Positions 16,111 to 24,847 of a stretch of DNA of 64,000 nucleotides are shown piece by piece; the stretch's first letter is position 1, and every line of letters starts with the position of its first letter. Position numbers and translations under genes: made by a program. Source of the DNA: Pseudomonas sp. NFIX28 (GTDB lineage: Bacteria > Pseudomonadota > Gammaproteobacteria > Pseudomonadales > Pseudomonadaceae). Where the stretch lies: assembly GCF_900107395.1 (NCBI RefSeq), contig NZ_FNPW01000013.1, positions 137,892-201,891 on the forward strand, in the 5' to 3' direction. The notes beneath the pieces were generated by a model that did not search any database, was not told the DNA's origin, and saw nothing but the letters and a program-made list of their open reading frames with translations.

Positions 16111-17724
16111 TCAGGCGTCTTCGAGGATCAGGTCGGCGCCTTTTTCCGCCACCATCAGCACCGCCGCGTGGGTGTTGCCGGAGGTGACGTTGGGGAAGAT
16201 CGAGGCATCGACGATGCGCAGCCCGTCCAGGCCATGGACCTTGAGGCGCTTGTCCACCACCGAGGCCTGCACATCGCTGCCCATGGCGCAGGAACCGCAC
16301 AGGTGGTAGATCGAGCCGCTGTTCTGGCGAAAGTACTGCAGCATCTGCTCGTCGCTCTCCACCGCCGGCCCCGGCAGCACTTCGTCCACGGTGATGCCCT
16401 TGAGCGCTGGCGCCTGCATGATCCGGCGCATCAGCCGGCTCCCCTGGATCACCTCGTCGATGTCCTTCTCGGTGCTCAGGTAGTTGGGGTCGATCAGCGC
16501 CGCATCGCGCGGGTTCTTCGACGCGATTTCGATGTGTCCGCGGCTGGTCGGCCGGCACGGGTTGAAGCACAGCAAGAAGCCTGAATACGGCTCGGGCTTG
16601 AGGCTGGCCTTGTTGTTTTTCGGGATCTGGTACGACAGCGGGTTGAAGTACAGCTGCAGGTTGGGGTTGTCCTGCTGCGGGTTGCCACGGAAGAAACCGC
16701 CCGCCTGGTTGACGCTCATGGCCAATGCGCCCTTGCGCGTCAGCAGGTACTGCAAGCCCAGCTTGAGCTGGCCGAACAGCGAGCTGAGCTGGTCATTGAG
16801 GGTCGGGATATTGGCCTTGTAGTAATAGCTCACGCACAGGTGATCCTGCAGGTTGCGCCCCACCGCCGGTAGGTGCCTGACCAATGGAATCTGATGCTTG
16901 GCCAGCAACTCACGATCGGCCACCCCGGACAGTTGCAGGATCTTTGGCGTGTCCACCGCGCCGGCGCAGAGGATCACTTCCTTGCGCGCGTTGAAAGTGC
17001 GGGCCACACCATGCTGGGTCACGCTGATGCCGGTGGCCCGCTGCCGCAGATCGTCGAACAGCACCCGGTCCACCAGCGCGTGGTGTTCCACCTTGAGGTT
17101 CGGCCGACTCAACGCCGGATGCAGGTGCGCGAAGCTGCTGGAACAGCGCTGGCCGTTGCGGGTATTGACGTCGTAGATCCCCGCGCCTTCGAATTTCGGC
17201 CCGTTGAAATCGTCGCTGCGCGGGTAGCCCAACTCTTCGCAACCCTTGAGGAAGACATCGCAGATCGGATGGGTCTGGCCCTTCATCGGCGTGATGCTGA
17301 TCGGCCCGCTGCCGCCGTGGTATTCGCTGTCGCCCAGCGGATGATTCTCCAGCTTGCGGAAATACGGCAGCACCTCCTTGAAGCTCCAGCCGTCGTTGCC
17401 GTTGGCCGCCCAGTCATCGAAGTCGTGGGCCTGGCCACGCACGTAGATCATGGCGTTGATCGAGCCGGAACCGCCCTGTACCTTGCCCCGCGGCGCATAG
17501 ATCGCACGGTCGTCCAGTTGCTTCTGCGGCTGGCTGTAGTACATCCAGTTGAAGGTCGGGTTGTAGTACATCTTGGCGAACCCCACCGGGATCTTGAACC
17601 AGAACGATGAGTCCTTGCCGCCTGCCTCCAGCAGCAGCACCGAGTATTGGCCCGAGGCGGACAGCCGGTTGGCGAGGATGCAGCCCGCGGCGCCAGCGCC
17701 GGCGATGATGTAGTCGTATGTCAT
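16111..17724 (-). CDS. GMC-family FAD oxidoreductase (choline/alcohol dehydrogenase type)
   Basis: 537 residues, the usual length. The FAD-binding motif is YIIAGAGAAGCILANRLS at the N-terminus, and the GMC signature regions are PRGKVQGGSGSINAMIYVRG (near 80-98) and the segment around AGAVDTPKILQLSGV. The C-terminal catalytic region has YHLCGSCAMG with the active-site His and a second His/Asn in SGNTHAAVLMVAEKGAD. It would oxidise a primary alcohol or sugar-like polyol. It is the last gene of a minus-strand operon after the AldA-like dehydrogenase, an MFS transporter and an enolase-superfamily enzyme, which suggests a sugar- or polyol-derived substrate. The true substrate is unknown. Confidence 0.92.
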   Translation of the reverse strand: MTYDYIIAGAGAAGCILANRLSASGQYSVLLLEAGGKDSSFWFKIPVGFAKMYYNPTFNWMYYSQPQKQLDDRAIYAPRGKVQGGSGSINAMIYVRGQAHDFDDWAANGNDGWSFKEVLPYFRKLENHPLGDSEYHGGSGPISITPMKGQTHPICDVFLKGCEELGYPRSDDFNGPKFEGAGIYDVNTRNGQRCSSSFAHLHPALSRPNLKVEHHALVDRVLFDDLRQRATGISVTQHGVARTFNARKEVILCAGAVDTPKILQLSGVADRELLAKHQIPLVRHLPAVGRNLQDHLCVSYYYKANIPTLNDQLSSLFGQLKLGLQYLLTRKGALAMSVNQAGGFFRGNPQQDNPNLQLYFNPLSYQIPKNNKASLKPEPYSGFLLCFNPCRPTSRGHIEIASKNPRDAALIDPNYLSTEKDIDEVIQGSRLMRRIMQAPALKGITVDEVLPGPAVESDEQMLQYFRQNSGSIYHLCGSCAMGSDVQASVVDKRLKVHGLDGLRIVDASIFPNVTSGNTHAAVLMVAEKGADLILEDA

Positions 17725-17802
17725 GCAGGGTTACCGCGTAAGTCGTGTTGAAGGCCGCCATGCCGGCGGCCCATGTCCCGCCCATACCGGGCGGGAAATC
17801 CA

Positions 17803-19020
17803 TCAGCCCTTGGCCGGCGAAGTGTCCTTGACGTCGGCCGGAGTGGCGGCCATTTGCAGGTGCAGGCGCTCGCCGGTGTAGGGCGAATGCTTGCGCACCA
17901 CGTCCATGTTCAGCTCCACCCCCAGGCCCGGCTCGGTGGACGGGATGATGTAGCCGTCCTCCCATTGCAGCGGCTTGGTCAGGACTTCGGCGTGGAAGCC
18001 GCCCCAGGTCATGATGCTTTCCTGGATCAGGAAGTTGGGCGTGCAGGTGGCCAGCTGGAAGCTTGCCGCCGCGCCGATCGGCCCGTTGTACAGGTGCGGG
18101 GCGATCTGCGCGTAGTAGGCCTCGGCCATGCTGGCGATCTTCTTCGCCTCCAGCAGGCCGCCGCAGCGCGCCACGTTCATCTGCAGGATCGACGCGCCGC
18201 CGGCCTGCAGCAGCTTGAAGAATTCGTACTTGGTGGTCAGGCGCTCGCCGGTGGCGATCGGGATGCTGGTCTTGGCCGCCACCTGCGCCATGGCCTCTTC
18301 CTGGCCCGGCGGTACCGGTTCCTCGAACCACAGCGGGTCGTATTGCTCCAGGCGCTTGGCCAGGCGGATCGCCGAGGACGGCACCATCTGCCCGTGGGTG
18401 CCGAACAACAGGTCGCAGCGGTTGCCGACGGCTTCGCGGATCTTGCGGCAGAAGGTTTCGCAGCGCTCCAGCACCTCCAGGGAAATCTGGTGCCCCGAAT
18501 ACGCGGTGTAAGGGCCGGCCGGGTCGAACTTCAGCGCGGTGAAGCCCTTGTTCATGTTCTCCACTGCGCACTCGGCGGCCAGGTCCGGGTCGTCGTAGTT
18601 GTATTCGCCGTCGCTGCCCCGCGGGTACAGGTAGGTGTAGGAACGCAGCCGTTCGTGGACCTTGCCGCCGAGCAATTCGTAGACCGGCTTGTTCGCCGCC
18701 TTGCCGATGATGTCCCAGCAGGCCATCTCCAGGCCGCTGACCACGCCCATCATGGTCAGGTCCGGACGCTGGGTGAAACCGCTGGAATAGGCCTGGCGGA
18801 AGAAGCGCTCGATATGGTGCGGGTCCTGGTTCAGCAGGTAGCGCTCGAACACATCCTCGATGATTGGCAGCATCGCCTTGGGACCAAAGGTCGCGGCATA
18901 GATTTCACCGACGCCTTCGATGCCGCAGGCGGTCTTGAGCTTGACGAACAGCCAGTACATGCCACCGATATGCGGCGGCGGCACGGCGACGATGTGGGTT
19001 TCCAGGGAGACGATTTTCAT
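17803..19020 (-). CDS. Enolase-superfamily enzyme (mandelate racemase/muconate lactonizing type), sugar-acid dehydratase or cycloisomerase
   Basis: 405 residues from the ATG at 19020 (SD GGCAGGTG), one base after the stop codon of the upstream MFS gene, so translation is probably coupled. The barrel residues are visible: Lys in TALKFDPAGPY, a metal ligand in DLLFGTHGQ, Glu in WFEEPVPP and Glu in IATGERLTTKYEF, then IAPHLYNGP. The pattern KFDPAGPYTAYSG with LLFGTHGQ recalls, from memory, 3,6-anhydro-L-galactonate cycloisomerase and galactonate-type dehydratases. Which reaction it performs is open. Context (aldehyde dehydrogenase, MFS, GMC oxidoreductase, porin) supports uptake and oxidation of an unusual sugar or aldose. 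Confidence 0.85.
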   Translation of the reverse strand: MKIVSLETHIVAVPPPHIGGMYWLFVKLKTACGIEGVGEIYAATFGPKAMLPIIEDVFERYLLNQDPHHIERFFRQAYSSGFTQRPDLTMMGVVSGLEMACWDIIGKAANKPVYELLGGKVHERLRSYTYLYPRGSDGEYNYDDPDLAAECAVENMNKGFTALKFDPAGPYTAYSGHQISLEVLERCETFCRKIREAVGNRCDLLFGTHGQMVPSSAIRLAKRLEQYDPLWFEEPVPPGQEEAMAQVAAKTSIPIATGERLTTKYEFFKLLQAGGASILQMNVARCGGLLEAKKIASMAEAYYAQIAPHLYNGPIGAAASFQLATCTPNFLIQESIMTWGGFHAEVLTKPLQWEDGYIIPSTEPGLGVELNMDVVRKHSPYTGERLHLQMAATPADVKDTSPAKG

Positions 19021-19021
19021 A

Positions 19022-20344
19022 TCAGGCACCTGCCTTCTGATGGACTGTTTTGCGCTGGACGCGGGCACGCAGGATGATCGCGGCCAGGGTGCCGAGCAGG
19101 CCGACGGCGGCGATGTAGCCGAAGTACAGCTGGTAGCCCAGGGCACCGGGGAAGTGTTCGGTGAGGTAACCGTTGATCAACGGGATAAAGGCATCCGGCA
19201 GGTAACCCACCACCGAGATGATGCCGATGGCCAGGCCGGTGATACGCAGCGGAATGTCACAGGTATCGAGGATGGCCCAGTACAGCCCGCGAATCGCATA
19301 GGTCATCAGGCCGATGAAGATCACCGTGCCGATCAGCAGGCCCAGGCTGTGCAGCGCCGGGAACAGGATCAGGCCGATCATCGCCAGGGACGCCAGGAAC
19401 AACGCCACCACCAGCACCGAGATATTGGAGAAGCGGTCGCCCAGCCAACCGCCGCCGATGCCGCCGATCGGCCGCATCCACAGCTTGATGGTGGTGATGG
19501 TGCCGGCCATCACCGCGGTCATGCCGTTGCCCTGCAAATAGTCGGAGAAGCTGTAGGTGGCCCAGAAGATGTGATAGCCGCAGAACACGATGGCGGTCAC
19601 CAGCCACAGCTCGGGGATTCTCACCAGGGTCGCCAAGTCGGAGAACAGGTTGAACCTGCCCTTCTCCACCGCCTCAGTGTCCGCCATGGACTTGGGGTCC
19701 TTGAGCAGCACCAGCACGCAGCCGATGGCGATACAGGTGAAGGAATACAGGTACACCACATGCCTGAAACCTTCGGTCGCCGACTCGCCACGGGTTTCGG
19801 TGGCGAGGGCGAACAGGCCCAGGGCGATGGTCGCCAGCAAGGCCTCCACCAGGCCACGGCCACCGTCGAGGACGCCGAAGAAACGCCCCTGCTCGCTATG
19901 CCCGGCGATCATCTTCACGCGCTTGAGCACCGAGGCCCAGAAGGTCAGGCCAGTGGTCAGGCCCCAGCAACCGAAGATGATCATCAAGCCGCTCATCGAC
20001 GGCGCGGTGGAGTACCAGAGGCCCAGCGCACCGGTGGCCACCAGCGAGAAGAAAATCAGGAAGCGCGGCGCTATGCGGTCCGCCAGCCAGCCGCTGGGCA
20101 GGTAGCTGAGCAGGAAGATCGTGCCGAGCATGGAATACAGGTAGCCCAGTTCGCTGTGGCTGATCTGGAACACCTCGAGCATGGTGGTCTGGTAGACCTG
20201 GCGCAGGTACAGGACCGGGTAGATCGCCCCTGCCGCCAGCACCAGCAGCATCAGTTGGAAATAGCGACTTCCCTTGTCACTGTGGCTTTTTGAACCCGCG
20301 TTCGAACCCTGAACAGCGGCAACGGTGGTTGCAGGTTTGGACAT
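19022..20344 (-). CDS. MFS transporter, probably for a sugar acid or similar small solute
   Basis: 440 residues with about 12 membrane segments. The loop 2-3 signature is present as GWLADRIAPR and a second one as GGWLGDRFSN in the C-terminal half. The first 28 residues are hydrophilic and cytoplasmic. Inner-membrane permease, second gene of the aldA-like operon. It lies 77 bases downstream of the dehydrogenase gene and one base before the enolase-superfamily gene. The leader contains AAAAACAATTATTTGAGG (20380-20397 on the minus strand), a weak CA-type motif. Confidence 0.92.
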   Translation of the reverse strand: MSKPATTVAAVQGSNAGSKSHSDKGSRYFQLMLLVLAAGAIYPVLYLRQVYQTTMLEVFQISHSELGYLYSMLGTIFLLSYLPSGWLADRIAPRFLIFFSLVATGALGLWYSTAPSMSGLMIIFGCWGLTTGLTFWASVLKRVKMIAGHSEQGRFFGVLDGGRGLVEALLATIALGLFALATETRGESATEGFRHVVYLYSFTCIAIGCVLVLLKDPKSMADTEAVEKGRFNLFSDLATLVRIPELWLVTAIVFCGYHIFWATYSFSDYLQGNGMTAVMAGTITTIKLWMRPIGGIGGGWLGDRFSNISVLVVALFLASLAMIGLILFPALHSLGLLIGTVIFIGLMTYAIRGLYWAILDTCDIPLRITGLAIGIISVVGYLPDAFIPLINGYLTEHFPGALGYQLYFGYIAAVGLLGTLAAIILRARVQRKTVHQKAGA

Positions 20345-20421
20345 CTGTGTGACCTCGGGCAGCCCGGTGGTCCGGGCGCCTCAAATAATTGTTTTTATAG
20401 GTGTGGCCTGTTGCGGGTGAC

Positions 20422-21846
20422 TCAGTACTTCATCACCACCAGGCGGGTCTGGGTGAATTCGAGCATGCCGTGCTTGCCGTCATCGCCGCCCAGGCCGGAG
20501 CGTTTCCAGCCGGCGTGGAAACCCTGGTACGGGTCGGCCGGAGTGCGATTGACGTACAACTCGCCGGCCTCGATGGCGTTGGCGACCTTCATGGCGGTGC
20601 GGTAGTTCTCGCTGTACAGCACCGAGGACAGGCCGAACTGATGGTCGTTGGCCATGGCCAGCGCTTCGTCGATGTCGCGGTACTTGAGCACCGGCAGCAC
20701 CGGGCCGAAGATTTCTTCCTGGATGATTTCCATGTCCTGGCGGCAGCCGCTGAGCAGGGTCGGCGGATAGAAATGCCCTGGGCCTTCGGGCAGCACGCCA
20801 CCGCTTTCGAGCGTCGCGCCGTCGGCGATGGCGCGCTGCACCATGGCGTGGATGTTCTGTTGCGAACTGGCGTTGACCAACGGCCCCATCAGGCTGGCGT
20901 CAGTGGCACGGTCGCCGAACCTCACGGCGCTGATTTTGGCCTTGAGCAGCGCAAGGAACTGTTCGTAGACGCTTTCCTGCACATAAACCCGCTCCACCGC
21001 CGTGCACAACTGGCCACAGTGAGTGGTCTTGGAGGCGATGATGTCGCTGGCGGCTTTTTCCAGGTCGGCGTCGGCTTCGATGATTGCCGGGGTTTTGCCG
21101 CCCAACTCCAGGGATGGCTTGGCGATGTTGGCCTTGCAGTAATCGAGCACGATGCGCCCGGCGTTGACACTGCCGGTCAGGGTGATCAAGCCGACGGCCT
21201 TGTGGGTGCAAACCGCTGCGGCGGTGGCGTGATCCATGGTCAGGATGTTCACCACGCCGGCGGGCAACCCGGATTGCTGCACGGCCTTGGCGATCTCGAA
21301 CGCCGAGATCGGGGTGTTGTTGCTCGGACGCACGACCACCGTGTTGCCGGCAATCAACGCCGGGGCGATTTTGCGCAGCAACGTATAGACCGGGTAGTTG
21401 AACGGAATCAGGCAGGCGACCACGCCGATCGGCTCGCGGTGCAGAAACAGGTTCTCGTCCGGGGAATCGCTGGGAATGATCTCGCCTTCGATCCGCCGTG
21501 CCCACTCAGCGTGGTACCGGGTGATCTGCGCGGCATAACGGGCTTCGTTGCTGGCGTCGGCCAGGCTCTTGCCGGACTCGGCGGCCAGCGCCGCGCCGAT
21601 CTGTTCGGCGCGATCTTCCAAGGCATCGGCAACGGCCCGCAGGTATTCGGCGCGCTCGATGCTGGTGAGTTTGCCCCAGGTTTTCTGCGCCTGGGCGGCA
21701 GCATCGACGGCGGCAATCGCCTCTTCGGCGGTGGCGGCCGACACCTGTCCGATCAAGGTTTCGCAGGCCGGGTTGTAGACCGCGATCAGCGCTGGGCTGG
21801 CAGGTTCGATGAAGTGGCCGTTAACAAAATTTCGCTCGAGTCGCAT
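20422..21846 (-). CDS. AldA-like NAD-dependent aldehyde dehydrogenase
   Basis: 474 residues, close in length and wording to E. coli AldA (lactaldehyde/glycolaldehyde dehydrogenase): AEWARRIEGEIIPSD, the Glu of LELGGKTP and the catalytic Cys in CGQLCTAVERVYV. Residues for NAD binding are in PFNYPVYTLLRKIAPAL and LTGSVNAG. It would oxidise a short or sugar-derived aldehyde to its acid in the cytoplasm. It is the first gene of the operon continuing with MFS, enolase-superfamily enzyme and GMC oxidoreductase. The promoter region about 210-270 bases upstream closely matches that of the porin at 23384, so the two are probably co-regulated. Confidence 0.93.
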   Translation of the reverse strand: MRLERNFVNGHFIEPASPALIAVYNPACETLIGQVSAATAEEAIAAVDAAAQAQKTWGKLTSIERAEYLRAVADALEDRAEQIGAALAAESGKSLADASNEARYAAQITRYHAEWARRIEGEIIPSDSPDENLFLHREPIGVVACLIPFNYPVYTLLRKIAPALIAGNTVVVRPSNNTPISAFEIAKAVQQSGLPAGVVNILTMDHATAAAVCTHKAVGLITLTGSVNAGRIVLDYCKANIAKPSLELGGKTPAIIEADADLEKAASDIIASKTTHCGQLCTAVERVYVQESVYEQFLALLKAKISAVRFGDRATDASLMGPLVNASSQQNIHAMVQRAIADGATLESGGVLPEGPGHFYPPTLLSGCRQDMEIIQEEIFGPVLPVLKYRDIDEALAMANDHQFGLSSVLYSENYRTAMKVANAIEAGELYVNRTPADPYQGFHAGWKRSGLGGDDGKHGMLEFTQTRLVVMKY

Positions 21847-21909
21847 GGAAATTGCCCATCGTTGCTACATGAATGGCTGAGCGGCCGGAGGCGATCCGGG
21901 CCGCCCCTT

Positions 21910-22038
21910 TTAAAGAGTGTGGTGCCGGTTGCCGGAAACGGCCGAACACCCGGACGGGCGCCCGTGACGGGCAGCGCTCAGGCTCGACGAAAACGCGGGA
22001 AGCGAGGAAAGACGATCGACAGTGGCCGGATGCGGCAT
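21910..22038 (-). CDS. Possible leader ORF before the AldA-like gene
   Basis: A 42-codon ORF starts at an ATG 17 bases after the CA motif of the aldA-like transcript and ends with TAA 63 bases before the aldA start. The same spacing from CA motif to start codon is seen at the porin and MFS genes. There is only a weak SD (TGAG) and no recognisable protein. Its existence is inferred from position only. Confidence 0.25.
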   Translation of the reverse strand: MPHPATVDRLSSLPAFSSSLSAARHGRPSGCSAVSGNRHHTL

Positions 22039-22053
22039 GGCTTGGCACTCAGG

Positions 22054-22116
22054 GTTGTTGTTATGTGAGTAGCCAGCAGTCTTGTCATCCGCCGCGGAGA
22101 GGACAAACGATTAATT
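22054..22116 (-). promoter_or_regulatory. Promoter/operator of the aldA-like operon, copy 1 of a shared element
   Basis: On the minus strand, the order AATCGTTTGTCCTC, a GC-rich dyad, GACAAGACTG, then CTCACATAACAACAA matches the DNA before the porin gene (23308-23370) with the same spacing and the same orientation relative to the gene. TTGTC and GACAA form an inverted repeat about 17 bases apart, a likely regulator site. AACAACAA at 22055-22062 fits the Hfq/Crc CA motif. Confidence 0.75.
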
Positions 22117-22208
22117 ACGCAGACAAACATTCGAAAAACGCATGTTACCTGGAGGCACCGCATGGCGCCGGCATCGCAGGCGCTCGAACCCCTCCCTCGT
22201 TACGCCCG

Positions 22209-22231
22209 CAGGAGCGAGGCTGGCCCGCGAT
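22209..22231. repeat. Single divergent REP element
   Basis: CAGGAGCGAGGCTGGCCCGC resembles the REP core with small changes (CTTGCC replaced by CTGGCC). It lies just before the stop codon of the LysR gene at 22245. Confidence 0.6.
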
Positions 22232-22244
22232 GCGCAGCGCCAGC

Positions 22245-23189
22245 CTACTCAGCCGCCGGAGCCGCAGCGGTAGACGGCTCCAATTGACGTTGCGCCAACC
22301 AGATTTCTTCCTGCAGCCATTGGCTGAACACCTGCAATTGCGGCATCCGGGCCTGCTCCGGACGAGTCACCAGCCAATAGGACTGATGCCCCTCTACATG
22401 TACGTTGTGCACCTGGGTCAGCTGGCCGCTGGCCAAGTCCGGGGCCACCATGTGCCAGTCGGCGATGGTGATGCCCAGGCCGTCGATGGCCGCGCGGATC
22501 GCCAGGTCCAGCAAGTCGAATTCATAGCCGCCCTGGGTGTCGACCCCGCTGATGCGCGCCGCATCCAGCCAGTGTTTCCAGGTCAGGTAGCGCTGGTCTT
22601 CGCGGGCCAGCACATGCAGCAGGGTCATGCGGTTCAGATCGACGCCCTGCTCGCCCGACTCGCGGGTGTACAGCGACGGCGCGCAGACCGCAATATGCCG
22701 CTCCTGGAACAACAGCGAACTGTCCAGCCCGTCCCACTCGCCGTCGCCGAAGCGAATGGCGCAGTCCAGGGTGCTGATTTGCGCCAGGCTGTCCTGCAGG
22801 CGAGTGGTGATGCTCAGTTCCAGCTCCGGGTGCTGCTCGCGCAGGCGCCCCAGGCGCGGCATCAGCCAGCGGCTGGTAAAGGTTGGCGGGGCGTTGATGT
22901 GCAGGCGATTGGAATGGGACTTCTGCTGGATGCTGCGCACCGTCAGCTCGATCTTGTCGAAGGACTGGTGCAGCGCCCGCAGCAGCACCCGGCCGGCACT
23001 GGTCAGTTCCAGATGATGATGGCGACGCTCCAGCAGGCTCTCGCCCAACTGCTCCTCGAGCTGGCGCACCTGGCGACTGACGGCGCTCTGGGTGACGTTG
23101 AGCAACTCGGCGGCGCGGGTGAAGCTGCCGGTGCTTCCGGCAACTTCGAAGGCCTTGAGTGCGTTGAGGCCGGGCATTCTGCGTTTCAT
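22245..23189 (-). CDS. LysR-family regulator (GcvA-like), likely controls the aldA operon and porin
   Basis: 314 residues from the ATG at 23189; a longer in-frame start at 23399 would run into the divergent promoter. The N-terminal HTH is in GSFTRAAELLNVTQSAVSRQVRQLEEQLG and the effector domain begins INAPPTFTSRWLMPRLG, the GcvA/AmpR-like pattern. It is divergent from the porin and next to the aldA-like operon, and each of these has one copy of a shared promoter element containing an inverted repeat TTGTC-N17-GACAA, so this protein is the natural candidate to bind there. The alanine-rich C-terminus (STAAAPAAE) is unremarkable. Confidence 0.93.
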   Translation of the reverse strand: MKRRMPGLNALKAFEVAGSTGSFTRAAELLNVTQSAVSRQVRQLEEQLGESLLERRHHHLELTSAGRVLLRALHQSFDKIELTVRSIQQKSHSNRLHINAPPTFTSRWLMPRLGRLREQHPELELSITTRLQDSLAQISTLDCAIRFGDGEWDGLDSSLLFQERHIAVCAPSLYTRESGEQGVDLNRMTLLHVLAREDQRYLTWKHWLDAARISGVDTQGGYEFDLLDLAIRAAIDGLGITIADWHMVAPDLASGQLTQVHNVHVEGHQSYWLVTRPEQARMPQLQVFSQWLQEEIWLAQRQLEPSTAAAPAAE

Positions 23190-23307
23190 GGCGATACTCG
23201 AGAACGGCTGACGAGGCGCCAAGCATCCCATGGTCGCTGTCGTTTCTCCTACAGGCGCGGCCCTTTTTCCAACGAGTAACCTGCATTTTAGGAAGGTTCC
23301 CCCGACC

Positions 23308-23370
23308 AAATAATCGTTTGTCCTCCCCGCAGTGGGCGACAAGACTGCCGGCGTCTCACATAACAATAAA
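23308..23370 (+). promoter_or_regulatory. Promoter/operator of the porin gene, copy 2 of a shared element
   Basis: Contains AATCGTTTGTCCTC, a GC-rich centre, GACAAGACTG and CTCACATAACAATAA in the same order and spacing as the region before the aldA-like operon. AACAATAA at 23362-23369 fits the Hfq/Crc CA motif and lies just before the SD (GAGAG) of the porin. Confidence 0.75.
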
Positions 23371-23383
23371 CGAGAGCCGTCCC

Positions 23384-24562
23384 ATGCCCCGCTCCACAAC
23401 CCTTTGCTTGAATGCAGCCTGCCTGGCTGCCCTCTGCGCCTTCGCCGCGCCGGCCATGGCAGTGCAGGTCACCGACAACCTCGACCTCGGCGGCGCGGTC
23501 CGCGCACGCTGGGACTACGACCCGGATCGCGACATCCAGAAGTTCGGCCTGGACACGGTGTTCCTCAGCGCCAAGTACAACTCCGACACCTGGATCGGCG
23601 AGGCGCAATACCGCTTCTACGGGCGTTCCTACCCCTACCAGTACACCAAGGATTACGGCGATATCCAGTTCGCCAAACTCGCCTGGGTCGGCTACAAGTT
23701 CAACCCCGACCAGCAAGTGCAAGTGGGCCTGAACACGGTGCCGTTCGGCTTGCAGCCGTACTTCGGCAGCACCTTCTACGAAACCCTGGGCAACGTCATC
23801 GGCCTGGAAGATGTGCAACAGATCGGCGCCAAGTACATCCAGCAACATGCCGACTGGAACATCCAGGCCGGCTACTACCTGCGCCCGGCATGGCAGGGCA
23901 AGGGCACCAGCAAGGGCGTGACCTATTCCAGCGTGGTGTCCGGAGCCGACAGCTATGTGGCCGACGGCAGCGACAACCAGGAACGCAACACGGTGGTGCT
24001 GCGGGTGGCCAGGGCCCTGGACCTGGGGCCGTGGAAGTCCGAAGTGGGGGTCTCCGGGCTGACCTCGACCCTGAAGAACAAAGACACCAACAATGATGGC
24101 CGCCGCAATGCCCTGGCCGTGCATTACCTCGGCAAGAACGGCCCCTGGGGCGTGCAACTGCAAGCGGCGCGGCAGCAGATGTCGCCCCGCAACGCCGGCA
24201 CCGATGAGGTGGTGACCTTCGGCGGTTACGACGGCACCTACAACGTTGCCAGCCGCGGCAACCTGTATGTGGCCGACCTGAGCTACGACGTCGCCGGCAA
24301 ATACCTGTTCGACCAACTCAGCGGAATCAAGCTGTACGCCAACTACAGCGCCTTCGACAAATCCGCCGATGAGTTCAAGACCTCGCAGCGGCTGATCCTC
24401 GGCAGTTCCTTCTCCCTGAGCAAACTGTGGATCGCCACCGAATGGCTGATCGGCAAGAACGACCCCTATATCGGCGGCAGCAGCTACACCCAGAGCCTGG
24501 GGGCCGGCGGCAGCGACCAGTGGGAAAACCAGCTGTACGTGAACCTCGGGTATTACTTCTGA
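23384..24562 (+). CDS. Outer-membrane beta-barrel porin
   Basis: 392 residues from the ATG at 23384, with a signal peptide (NAACLAALCAFAAPAMA, cleavage before VQV). The mature protein is made of amphipathic strands rich in Tyr, Gly and Asp and ends in YVNLGYYF, with the terminal Phe required for barrel assembly. It does not have the usual OprD look and may belong to the phosphate/carbohydrate-selective porin group. It lies beside the LysR gene and shares promoter DNA with the aldA-like operon, so it probably admits that pathway's substrate across the outer membrane. Confidence 0.85.
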   Translation: MPRSTTLCLNAACLAALCAFAAPAMAVQVTDNLDLGGAVRARWDYDPDRDIQKFGLDTVFLSAKYNSDTWIGEAQYRFYGRSYPYQYTKDYGDIQFAKLAWVGYKFNPDQQVQVGLNTVPFGLQPYFGSTFYETLGNVIGLEDVQQIGAKYIQQHADWNIQAGYYLRPAWQGKGTSKGVTYSSVVSGADSYVADGSDNQERNTVVLRVARALDLGPWKSEVGVSGLTSTLKNKDTNNDGRRNALAVHYLGKNGPWGVQLQAARQQMSPRNAGTDEVVTFGGYDGTYNVASRGNLYVADLSYDVAGKYLFDQLSGIKLYANYSAFDKSADEFKTSQRLILGSSFSLSKLWIATEWLIGKNDPYIGGSSYTQSLGAGGSDQWENQLYVNLGYYF

Positions 24563-24618
24563 GCCGTTTCGGGCGCGCTTGAAATCGCCGCCCCGAGCCT
24601 GTCCGCGCCCGCGGTAAA

Positions 24619-24644
24619 CCAGTCAGCGCCAGCCCGCTGACTGG
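24619..24644. other. Perfect 10-bp hairpin after the porin gene
   Basis: CCAGTCAGCG and CGCTGACTGG flank a six-base loop, 57 bases after the porin stop codon. There is no T-run, so it is not a standard terminator, but it could stabilise the mRNA end or act with Rho. Confidence 0.6.
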
Positions 24645-24847
24645 CGGCTCCAGCGGCTTTCGCCGCCCTTGCCAAAGCCTTCGCAAGACCGCCAGACAAC
24701 ACTTGCACCGCCCGCTCGCAGCAGGTCAGATAGGCCCTCGGCCATCTGTGCGTCAAAACAATAATAATCCTGCCCGCCGCCTCGACTGTCGCCGCTGCCC
24801 GCAGCCTGGCCGTGGGGTGCCGGCACCCGGTGCGGAGTTCATTTTCC

